Assembly (NCBI GenBank): GCA_032162705.1
Contig: JAVRON010000103.1
Coordinates: forward strand, 1-64,000
Direction of reading: 5' to 3'
From: QHXN01 sp032162705
GTDB taxonomy: Bacteria; Acidobacteriota; Blastocatellia; Pyrinomonadales; Pyrinomonadaceae
Length of the DNA stretch: 64,000 nucleotides
Position 1 is the first letter of the stretch, and each line of letters opens with the position of its first letter. This document shows positions 23,653-31,064 of this stretch, one piece after another. A program made the translations under genes and the position numbers. The notes beneath the pieces are model-generated. The model saw only the letters and a program-made list of their open reading frames with translations, was not told the DNA's origin and did no database searches.

Positions 23653-25925
23653 TGGATGAGAGGGCGGCGGAGCGAACACTTCCGCCGACCGAAGCGCACC
23701 GGGCCGCGTCGGAAGAAGAGCGCGCCTCCGGGCCCGATGCGGCACGCGCCAATGTTCGCGTCGAGGGTGAGGCTCAAACGCCGCGCGGCGCGGTGCGCGA
23801 AGAGAAGAGGCGCGACCTTGAGTCGGTCATCGGCGGGAGCTGGTTCAGTTGGGCCGGCATCATCGCGGTCACGTTCGGCGTCGCCTTTGCGCTCAAGTAC
23901 GCGTTCGACAATGAGTGGGTCGGCCCCACGGCGCGCGTCACGCTCGGCGCGCTGGCGGGGCTTGCGCTTCTCGGTACGGCCGAGCGCCTGCGACGGCGCG
24001 GCATGCGGCCTTACGCATACGTCCTTTCGGGCGGCGGCCTTCTCATTCTCTACCTCTCAATCTACGCCGCATACGATTTTTATCAACTGCTCACACAGCC
24101 GCTCGCGTTCCTTCTGATGTCTTTGGTGACGACCGGTGCGGTGCTGCTCGCAGTCCGTCTGAACGCGCTCGCCATCGCGGTGCTCGGACTCGTGGGCGGC
24201 TTTCTGACGCCGTTGCTCATCTCGACGGGGCAGGACAATCAGGTCGGGCTTTTTACTTACATCGCGCTGCTCGACGCGGGCGTGCTCGCGGTCGCCTACT
24301 TCAAGCGCTGGCGCAGTCTCGATTTCCTCTCGTTCGCGGGGACGGTCTTGATGACGCTCGGGTGGGCGGACAAGTTTTACAACCGGGACAAGCTCTGGAC
24401 GACGCTGCTGTTCGTCACGCTCTTCTTCGTCCTCTACTCTCTGCTCGCAATCTTTCACAACGTGCTGCCGCGTCGCCGCTCGCGCTGGTTCGACGTGGCG
24501 CTGCTCGCGTCGAACGCAAGCCTCTACTTCGGCTTTTGCTACTTCAATCTCGCGGACGCGGGCTATGAGCGCACCACGCCCGCGTCGCTGGCGCTCATGG
24601 TCTCGGCCTTCTTCACGGGCCTTTTCTACTTGGCGTGGCAACGCTCGCGCGAAGACCGCCTGCTCGCCTACGCATATGTGGGCGCGGCCGTGACGTTCTT
24701 CACGGCGGCGCTGGCGATACAGCTCGAACTTCAGTGGGTGACTATCGCGTGGGCGGTCGAGGGGCTGATGCTGACTTGGACGGGGTTGCGCGCGGGCGAG
24801 GCGGCTCCACGTCGCGCCGCGCTCGCGGTCTTCGGCGTGGCCGTGCTGCACTGGCTCGCCTTCGACATGCAAGAGTTCGCATACGCGCCGGGCGGCGGCT
24901 TCGTCCCTCTCTTCAACTCGCGCGCACTCTCATGCGCGGTGCTCGTCGGCGCGCTCGCCGCCTCCGCGTGGCTCTACCGGCGCTGGCGCGTCGAGGTCGG
25001 GGACGACGTGCGCGACGTGCTGGGCGAGGAGGAGCGGGGGGCCGTCGCCGCGCTCTACACGCTTGCGGCCAACGCGCTCGCGGTCACGCTGCTCTCCATG
25101 GATTTGAGCGACTACTTCGGGCGGCAGAAGGCTCTCGCGCAAGGGCTTGAGGCCGAGCGGATGGAGTCCGCTCGGCAGTTCTCGCTCTCGGCGCTGTGGT
25201 CGATTTACGGGGCGACGCTCATCGCCTACGGCGTCCGACGCAACTTCCGCGCGGTGCGTTACGCCGGGGTCGCACTGCTCGCGGGGGCGACGGCGAAGGT
25301 ACTGGCGCTCGACCTGAGATACTACGACGCGACGTGGCACGTGCCCGTCTTCAATCACACCTTCATGGCCTTCGCGCTGCTCGTCGCAGCCTACGCGTTG
25401 GCCGTGCGTCTCTACGCGCGCGACGGGCGCGTAGGGCCCGAGGAACGTTCGGTCGTCCCCGTCCTGGTCGTCATCGCCAACCTGCTGGCGCTCGTCGCTC
25501 TGAGCGCAGAGGCCGCGGGGTACTTCGAGTCGAAAGGCTTGTTGGAGTTGGGCGCACGCGCGCCGGTCTTCAGCGACGTGTTCATATCGAGCAACGGAAC
25601 GCCCGTCGCGGTCACACGCCTGCGCGACCTTGAGCTGGCGAAGCAGTTGTCTCTGTCCGTCGTGTGGGTCTTATACGGGGGCGGGCTGCTTCTGGTCGGG
25701 CGCATGCGGCGTGCGCGTCTACTGCGCCTGATGGCGCTCGCGCTGTTGGGAGTGGCGACGCTCAAGGTCTTCTTCCTCGATCTGTCCTCGCTCGACCGAG
25801 CCTACCGCATCGTCTCCTTCATCAGCCTGGGCGCAATCCTGCTCGCCGTCTCCTACCTCTACCAGAAGAGCCAGCAGCGCGCCGCCGCCGAGGAGTTGGA
25901 GGCCCAGAGCGCGAGTGAAGCTTAA
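23484..25925 (+). CDS. DUF2339 multi-pass membrane protein
   Basis: 813 aa from MAEDQTSREI, with GGGAGGG just upstream. A coiled N terminus (HLEQLLQAQTARLYAVEQRV) and charged linker precede about twenty hydrophobic helices from residue ~110 to the end. The sequence GGSWFSWAGIIAVTFGVAFALK and closely spaced TM helices are typical of DUF2339 proteins, which are large inner-membrane proteins of unknown function. The short hydrophilic C terminus ends near the convergent stop of the next gene (3-nt overlap). The longer frame to 23379 is repeat-derived and is rejected. Confidence 0.85.
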   Translation: MAEDQTSREISEQLVERLDHLEQLLQAQTARLYAVEQRVGLEPPPPQQRRPLYESLMDERAAERTLPPTEAHRAASEEERASGPDAARANVRVEGEAQTPRGAVREEKRRDLESVIGGSWFSWAGIIAVTFGVAFALKYAFDNEWVGPTARVTLGALAGLALLGTAERLRRRGMRPYAYVLSGGGLLILYLSIYAAYDFYQLLTQPLAFLLMSLVTTGAVLLAVRLNALAIAVLGLVGGFLTPLLISTGQDNQVGLFTYIALLDAGVLAVAYFKRWRSLDFLSFAGTVLMTLGWADKFYNRDKLWTTLLFVTLFFVLYSLLAIFHNVLPRRRSRWFDVALLASNASLYFGFCYFNLADAGYERTTPASLALMVSAFFTGLFYLAWQRSREDRLLAYAYVGAAVTFFTAALAIQLELQWVTIAWAVEGLMLTWTGLRAGEAAPRRAALAVFGVAVLHWLAFDMQEFAYAPGGGFVPLFNSRALSCAVLVGALAASAWLYRRWRVEVGDDVRDVLGEEERGAVAALYTLAANALAVTLLSMDLSDYFGRQKALAQGLEAERMESARQFSLSALWSIYGATLIAYGVRRNFRAVRYAGVALLAGATAKVLALDLRYYDATWHVPVFNHTFMAFALLVAAYALAVRLYARDGRVGPEERSVVPVLVVIANLLALVALSAEAAGYFESKGLLELGARAPVFSDVFISSNGTPVAVTRLRDLELAKQLSLSVVWVLYGGGLLLVGRMRRARLLRLMALALLGVATLKVFFLDLSSLDRAYRIVSFISLGAILLAVSYLYQKSQQRAAAEELEAQSASEA

Positions 25926-26284
25926 AGGCTTTCGGCTGGATGGTCTTGCGTCTGAGTGCGACTGCCGCGTGCGACCTCTTCATCCATCCGTCCGGCGAGC
26001 ATGAGCGCGACCATCTTGTAGTCGCCGATGAAAGACCAGAGCGGGTGTTTGAAGGTCGCGGGGCGGTTGTGCTCGATGAGGAAGTGTGAGACCCACGCAG
26101 CGGCGTAGCCGGGCACAAGCGCGATGGGCAGCCAGCGCCAGCGTCCCGTCGCCGCCAGCCCGACGAGAAGCGCCGTGCCCGTAAGAGTCCCCGCCGCGTG
26201 CAGCGCACGCGTCCCCGCACGGCTATGCTCGCGCACGTAGAAGGGCCAGAACTCGGCGAACGTCTTCATCTCTTTCTCAGACAT
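25922..26284 (-). CDS. Mpo1-like (DUF962) membrane protein
   Basis: 120 aa from MSEKEMKTFAEF, with AGGAG 7 nt upstream. Matches the Mpo1/YGL010w family: FWPFYVREHSRAGTRALHAAG, two TM helices, then SHFLIEHNRPATF and a WSFIGDYKM ending. In yeast the homologue is an Fe(II)-dependent dioxygenase that alpha-oxidises 2-hydroxy fatty acids; the conserved His residues (REH, LHAAG, SH, EHN) are present here. The bacterial substrate is unknown. Upstream in-frame sequence comes from a heptad element and is excluded. Confidence 0.85.
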   Translation of the reverse strand: MSEKEMKTFAEFWPFYVREHSRAGTRALHAAGTLTGTALLVGLAATGRWRWLPIALVPGYAAAWVSHFLIEHNRPATFKHPLWSFIGDYKMVALMLAGRMDEEVARGSRTQTQDHPAESL

Positions 26285-26296
26285 ACATTCTCCTGA

Positions 26297-26387
26297 AGTG
26301 ATAAGTGATGAGTGATAAGTGATAAGAAAGAATGGCAGCCGCCTCTTTTTCTTATCACTCATCGCTCATCACTTATCACTCATCACT
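26297..26387. repeat. Heptad inverted-repeat element, GTGATAA family
   Basis: The left arm 26297-26329 (GTGATAA GTGATGA GTGATAA GTGATAA) pairs with the right arm 26346-26387, with a ~16-nt spacer. It sits between the aldo/keto reductase stop (26383, inside the right arm) and the Mpo1-like start; the Mpo1 Shine-Dalgarno abuts the left arm. Confidence 0.9.
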
Positions 26388-27504
26388 CCTCCTGTGTGAA
26401 CAGACGGCTGTAGTCGGCGGCAGACGCGGGGGGGACGCGTGCGAGCCGTAGGTTCTCTTCGACGTGCGGACGGTGGCTCATGCCGACGAGCGCGGTGGTG
26501 ACGCCGGGCGTGGAGCGCGTGAACTGGATGGCGGTCTGCGCGTCGGTTGCGAGCGAGCCGAGTGGCTCGCGTATGTGTTCGGGCAAATCCTGCGCGACTT
26601 TGCCCTGGAGGATTGAGGCGCTGGCGACGACGGTGACGCCGAGCGCCTTCGCCGCTTCGAGCAGAGAGACTTGCGCGCCCTCGTAAGATTGATTGTCGGC
26701 GACGAGCGCCTCGGGCATCCCGAGATTGAAGGGAAGCTGCACGAAGCGAAAGCCGTGCTCGTCGCCTCCGGCTTCGCGCGCAAGCTGCGACATACGTTCG
26801 AGCGCGTGATAGCCTCGCGCGCCCGCCTGCACGCGGAAGCCGTTCCACGTCGCGACGCCGTAGAAGCGTATACGCCCGTCGGCGCGCTCGCGCTCTAATT
26901 GCTCGAAGGCCGCGCGCAAGCGCCGTTCAAACTCCTCGTGTGTGAGCGTCTGTAGCTGCGTCTCGGGATTGTGGACGTAGTACACGTCGATTGTCTCAAG
27001 GCCGGTGTTGCGGAGCGACTGCGCGACCTGATGCGAAAGATAGCGGGGCGTCATGCAGTGGCTCCCGGCGACGATGTCGGAGAGTTCGGCGACGCCGGTC
27101 TTGACGAAGGTCTCTTCGACGTATGCGCGCACGCCCTCTTTGCCCGCGGGCGGGTGCGTGTCGAAGGGGAGGTATCCGCCCTTCGTGCAGACGACTATCT
27201 CGTCGCGCGTGAAGACGCCCGCGTCGAGACGCATGAGAGCCTCGCCGACCGAGCGCTCGCTGCGTTGGAAGCGATAATTGGCCGCCGTGTCGATGACGTT
27301 CGCGCCAAGCTCGACGGCGCGCGTGATCGCATCCGTGTAAGAGCGGTCGGTCTCGTCGTCCGGGTCGCCGAGGTATGTCCCCGTCCCGATTGAGGAGAGC
27401 CAGAGGTTCTGCTCGAAGCGAAAGTGCCCTTCGGCAGCCGTCTCGCGAAAGCGTTCGCGGTAACGGGCCGTCCCCTCAGACGTAGCGAAGCCCGGCAGAG
27501 TCAT
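26383..27504 (-). CDS. Aldo/keto reductase family oxidoreductase
   Basis: 373 aa from MTLPGFATSEG (GGGGGA ~10 nt upstream). TIM-barrel NAD(P)H reductase with the catalytic set in order: Asp/Tyr in VIDTAANYRFQRSERSVG, Lys in VVCTKGGYLPF, His in IDVYYVHNPETQ, and a cofactor-binding end around STPGVTTALVGMSHRPHVEEN. About 40 residues longer than typical members, mostly at the N terminus. Substrate unknown. Its stop lies inside a GTGATAA heptad element. Confidence 0.85.
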   Translation of the reverse strand: MTLPGFATSEGTARYRERFRETAAEGHFRFEQNLWLSSIGTGTYLGDPDDETDRSYTDAITRAVELGANVIDTAANYRFQRSERSVGEALMRLDAGVFTRDEIVVCTKGGYLPFDTHPPAGKEGVRAYVEETFVKTGVAELSDIVAGSHCMTPRYLSHQVAQSLRNTGLETIDVYYVHNPETQLQTLTHEEFERRLRAAFEQLERERADGRIRFYGVATWNGFRVQAGARGYHALERMSQLAREAGGDEHGFRFVQLPFNLGMPEALVADNQSYEGAQVSLLEAAKALGVTVVASASILQGKVAQDLPEHIREPLGSLATDAQTAIQFTRSTPGVTTALVGMSHRPHVEENLRLARVPPASAADYSRLFTQEE

Positions 27505-27643
27505 ACTGTGTAATCCCCCGTTAATACATTCCGGAATAGTCGCGCGCGAGTTTAGCATAGCCGCACCCGGAAGCTGTGAACGTATCAGCGAATGTACCTG
27601 CTTCAACTAAGCGGATGCGGTGTGGTAGGGTTGAGTCAAATCC

Positions 27644-29356
27644 ATGAGCACGTACAGGCATGTTGGTGGTCGCGATGCGCGGGCGAACGAAGGGGATGCG
27701 CCACGCGACGCTCAATCTACGGACGGGTCGCGCGCCTCTTCGCTCGATCTGCCGCCGGAGGAGTTGAACGAGCTGGCGAGTGCGTTCCAGCGTCTGGCGT
27801 TGGGCTATCTCGCGTCGCCTTCAGCGCTCCCGGTCTTCCCCGAAACTACGGCTGAAAGGCTCGTCGAACTCTTCCGCAAGCCACTGCCCGTCGAGGGCGT
27901 CGGCATGGCAAGTCTGGAGCGCGACTGCGCGGCGGTCTTCAAGTTTAGCAGGCAGAACGGACACCCGCGCATGTTCGGCTACGTCGCCTCGCCCGCCTCG
28001 CCCGTGGGCGTGTTCGCATCGCTGCTCGCCGCCGCGCTCAACACGAACGTCACCTCCTGGCGGTCGGCCCCCGCGCCGACCGAGGTCGAGCGGACGGTCG
28101 TCGGCTGGCTCGCGGAATTGATCGGCTACACTTCGGAAGCGAGGGGCGACTCCTGCGGCGGGCTTCTGACGAGCGGCGGCTCGATGGCGAATTTGAACGC
28201 GCTCTTCGTCGCACACCGCACGCACGCGCGACGCGCGGCGGAGTTTCAACAGGCGGGCGGAGCCGAGTTTGATGAGACAGGCGGAGTAGAGTCCGACAAG
28301 ACGAGCGGAGCAGAGTCGGGCGGGATGGGCGCGGCGGCGGGCTTCGTCGTGCACGATCCTTCGCGCGCGGGGCTTTGGAACGCGGGCGCGCCGATGACCG
28401 TCTACGCCTCGGATCAGGTGCATCTATCGATACCGAAGGCCGTGGACATTCTCGGGCTAGGTCGTGAGCAGGTGCGGGTCGTGCCTTCGGACGAAGCGTT
28501 CCGCATGGACGTGCGGCTCCTGCGCGAACGAATCGAGGCGGACGAGCGCGCGGGGCTGCGGCCTTTCTGCATCGTGGCGAGCGCGGGAACGGTCTCGACC
28601 GGCGCGGTAGACCCGCTCGGCGATGTGGCGAAGGTCGCACGCGAGCGCTCGCTCTGGTTTCACGTTGACGGAGCATACGGCGCGCTCGCCGCGAGCGTAG
28701 AGAGCAAGCGCCCTCTCTTTGAAGGACTCGCTGAGGCCGACTCCGTCTCGCTCGACCCGCACAAGTGGCTCTACGCGCCGCTCGGAGCGGGCTGTCTTCT
28801 CTTCCGCGAGCCGGGGCACGCGCGTGCGGCCTTCGCCGGAACCGAGGAGGGCTATATCAAAGTCTTCGAGCGACAGGAGGACGAGGCGTTCGCCTTCTGG
28901 AACTACGGCACCGAGCTTTCGCGTCCGTTCCGCGCGCTCAAGGTCTGGGCGATGCTCAGTTACTACGGCTCGCGTCGCGTCGTCGCGGCCATCGCCGAAG
29001 ACTGCGCGCTCGCCGAAGTTATGGCGGAGCGCGTCCGCACCGCGGAAGACTTCGAGCTGTTGGCTCCCGTCGCGCTCGGCATCTGCTGTTTCCGCTACGT
29101 CTCGAAGGACGCGCGCCGCGAACTCGAAGAGGCCGACGAAGACGAGCGCGAGCGAATCAATGTGCGGCTCGACAAACTGAACGTGCGCGTGATGAACCGC
29201 GTGCAGCGCGGCGGCGATGCTTACGTCTCGAACGCAATCCTGCGCGGACGCTTCGCACTGCGCGCCTCCATCACAAACTTCCGCACGACGCGACGCGACC
29301 TCGACATCACGCTCGACGCCGTGCGCCGCGCGGCGAGAGAGTTAGAGAAGGAATGA
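27644..29356 (+). CDS. PLP-dependent decarboxylase (aromatic-L-amino-acid/group II type)
   Basis: 570 aa. Group II decarboxylase layout: GHPRMFGYVASPASPVG, TEVERTVVGWL, a cofactor region around GGLLTSGGSMANL, HVDGAYGALAA (Asp contacting the pyridine N), and the PLP lysine in LDPHKWLYAPLGAGC. It should decarboxylate an amino acid such as Tyr, Trp or Dopa; the substrate is not fixed by sequence alone. Residues ~199-227 are an insertion of 8-residue repeats (AEFQQAGG, AEFDETGG, VESDKTSG), encoded by 24-bp tandem repeats and absent from the family's usual layout. The start has only a weak ribosome-binding site. Confidence 0.85.
   Translation: MSTYRHVGGRDARANEGDAPRDAQSTDGSRASSLDLPPEELNELASAFQRLALGYLASPSALPVFPETTAERLVELFRKPLPVEGVGMASLERDCAAVFKFSRQNGHPRMFGYVASPASPVGVFASLLAAALNTNVTSWRSAPAPTEVERTVVGWLAELIGYTSEARGDSCGGLLTSGGSMANLNALFVAHRTHARRAAEFQQAGGAEFDETGGVESDKTSGAESGGMGAAAGFVVHDPSRAGLWNAGAPMTVYASDQVHLSIPKAVDILGLGREQVRVVPSDEAFRMDVRLLRERIEADERAGLRPFCIVASAGTVSTGAVDPLGDVAKVARERSLWFHVDGAYGALAASVESKRPLFEGLAEADSVSLDPHKWLYAPLGAGCLLFREPGHARAAFAGTEEGYIKVFERQEDEAFAFWNYGTELSRPFRALKVWAMLSYYGSRRVVAAIAEDCALAEVMAERVRTAEDFELLAPVALGICCFRYVSKDARRELEEADEDERERINVRLDKLNVRVMNRVQRGGDAYVSNAILRGRFALRASITNFRTTRRDLDITLDAVRRAARELEKE
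28238..28324 (+). repeat. 24-bp in-frame tandem repeat within decarboxylase
   Basis: Copies 28238-28261, 28262-28285 and 28286-28309, with a partial copy to 28324; each ends GGA after a GGC or AGC codon. Copies differ at several bases but keep frame, giving 8-residue units. Confidence 0.75.
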
Positions 29357-29485
29357 ATTCACATGGATGGACAGGATAGACAGGATTAGAATTTTAGATT
29401 TTGATTTGCGATTGGTTGACTGAAGTCCGCAAATCTAAAATCGGAAATCAAAAATCCTGTTTGTCCTGTCCATCCCTGTGAATTT
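29355..29485. repeat. Inverted-repeat element, GGACAGGATA family (copy 1)
   Basis: The outer arms GAATTCACATGGATGGACAG... (29355) and ...CTGTCCATCCCTGTGAATTT (29485) pair. Internal complementary blocks such as TTAGATTTTGATTTGCG are also present. Words repeat every 9 bp (GACAGGATA). It lies between the decarboxylase stop and the phosphatase start. Confidence 0.85.
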
Positions 29486-29502
29486 ATGTTCGGATAAATT
29501 TC

Positions 29503-30384
29503 ATGAAGGCATTGACGGAAGTAACAAGGGGTGAGTTCGAGCGTGAGCTGCGCGTGGGCGTGGAGCTGGCGCGGCGCGCGGGCGAGGCGGCGCTGGCATT
29601 CTATGGGAAGCCTCTGCGCGTCGATCATAAGGACGAGTTCAACGAGCCTGTGACGCAGGCCGACCGCACCGTCAACGAACTCATCGTACGCACCCTGCGC
29701 GAGGAGTTTCCGGATGACGGCATCCTCGCCGAAGAGTCTGTTGACACCGAGCGACGCCTGAGCCGCGAGCGCGTGTGGATGATAGACCCCGTAGACGGCA
29801 CGAAGGGATTCATCGCGGGCACGGGCGACTTTGCGGTGCAGATCGGATTGGCCGTCGGGGGCCGCGCGTGTCTCGGCGTGCTCTACGCGCCCGCGACCGA
29901 CGTGCTCTACTGGGCGGCGCGCGGACATGGCGCGTGGGTCTTGCGCCCGACCTCAGAAGGCGACAGGGGCCCCAGTGCGGAGCGTTTGAGCGTCACCGTG
30001 GAGACGGAGCTTGAGCGTATGCGACTGGCCGAGAGCCGCTCGCATCGCGGCCCGCGCATGGAGTCGCTGGTACGCGCGCTCGGCATCCGCGCCGAAATCA
30101 AGAGCCACTCGGTCGGCATCAAGGTGGGTCTGCTCGTCGAGCGGCAGGCAGACCTCTACATACATCTCTCGTCGAAGACGAAGCAGTGGGACACGTGCGC
30201 GCCCGAGGTCGTGCTCGCCGAAGCGGGCGGGCGAATGACAGACCTTTGGGGCGAGCCGCTCACTTACAACACGCCCGACGTGCTCAATCGCAACGGGCTG
30301 CTGGCCTCGAACGGAGCGGCGCACGCGAGCGTCGTCGAACATCTACGCACGCTCCTTGCCGACTGGGGCCGCGAGCGCGTCTGA
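29503..30384 (+). CDS. Inositol monophosphatase-family enzyme (3'(2'),5'-bisphosphate nucleotidase-like)
   Basis: 293 aa. Metal-binding motifs of the lithium-sensitive phosphatase superfamily in order: EEF-DDGILAEES (~residues 70-80), IDPVDGTKGFIAG (~91-103), and WDTCAPEVVLAEAGG (~228-242). The DGTKGF form is closest to Hal2/CysQ-type enzymes that clear PAP, a by-product of sulfate assimilation; an inositol or sugar phosphatase is the alternative. Cytosolic. The start follows a repeat element by 17 nt and has no clear Shine-Dalgarno. Confidence 0.85.
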   Translation: MKALTEVTRGEFERELRVGVELARRAGEAALAFYGKPLRVDHKDEFNEPVTQADRTVNELIVRTLREEFPDDGILAEESVDTERRLSRERVWMIDPVDGTKGFIAGTGDFAVQIGLAVGGRACLGVLYAPATDVLYWAARGHGAWVLRPTSEGDRGPSAERLSVTVETELERMRLAESRSHRGPRMESLVRALGIRAEIKSHSVGIKVGLLVERQADLYIHLSSKTKQWDTCAPEVVLAEAGGRMTDLWGEPLTYNTPDVLNRNGLLASNGAAHASVVEHLRTLLADWGRERV

Positions 30385-30472
30385 AGCAGCCGGGGCGTGC
30401 AAATCAAGCTTTGCGAGTTCGCAAAAATTTTAGCTCTAACACATAGTCGGACACATACAAGGAGAAAGTGAC

Positions 30473-30898
30473 ATGCTGCGAAAAGGTTCTGCCCGTTGGC
30501 AGGGTGGTTTGAAGGATGGCCGGGGTACGGTCTCGACCGAGAGCGGGGTGCTCTCGGAGGCGCAATACTCTTTCGGCACGCGCTTCGAGGATGGGAAGGG
30601 CACGAATCCGGAGGAGTTGATTGCCGCGGCGCACGCGGGCTGCTTCTCGATGGCGCTCTCGAAGCAGCTCGAAGACGCAGGGATGCGTGCCGAGTCGATC
30701 AACACGACGGCGGCGGTCAGGCTTGAGAAGACCGACGCGGGCTTTACCATCACCAAAGTCCATCTTGACGTGACGGCGCGCATCCCCGGAGCCGACAGCG
30801 CCGCCTTCGAGAAGGCCGCCAGCAACGCGAAGGCCGGTTGCCCCGTCTCGCGCCTGCTCAACGCCGACATCACTTTGGACGCGAAGCTCGAAGGCTGA
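30473..30898 (+). CDS. OsmC-family peroxidase
   Basis: 141 aa, the usual length for OsmC proteins. The two catalytic Cys are in AAAHAGCFSMALS (~58) and AGCPVSRLLNA (~125). The start MLRKGSARWQGGLKDGRGTV and the GTNPEELIAAAHAGC segment are typical. Reduces organic hydroperoxides. AAGGAG lies ~10 nt before the ATG. Confidence 0.9.
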   Translation: MLRKGSARWQGGLKDGRGTVSTESGVLSEAQYSFGTRFEDGKGTNPEELIAAAHAGCFSMALSKQLEDAGMRAESINTTAAVRLEKTDAGFTITKVHLDVTARIPGADSAAFEKAASNAKAGCPVSRLLNADITLDAKLEG

Positions 30899-30907
30899 AG
30901 AGATAAG

Positions 30908-31025
30908 CGAAGGCAAAAGGTAAATAAAGGCGAAGGCGAAGGGCGAAAGGCGAAGGGCAAAAGATGAAGGGCGAGATGACGACTGCTCTTAATTTCGCCT
31001 TTCGCCCTTCGCCTTTCCCCTTTAT
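30908..31025. repeat. Heptad inverted-repeat element, GCGAAGG family
   Basis: The left arm ~30924-30954 (GGCGAAGGCGAAGGGCGAAA...) pairs with the right arm 30994-31025. GGCAAAA words flank the outer left side. The spacer GATGAAGGGCGAGATGACGAC resembles those of the GGCAAAA family. It ends 40 nt before the kinase start. Confidence 0.9.
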
Positions 31026-31064
31026 ACTTGCCGCCCGGTCTCACCTGAAGACTTCTGTGAACTG

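Noticed and set aside
26285..26362. N-terminal extension of the Mpo1-like protein (and of leuD, 57299-57373)
   Set aside because: The extra residues (LITYHSSLIT type) are translations of heptad arms; good internal starts match family lengths.
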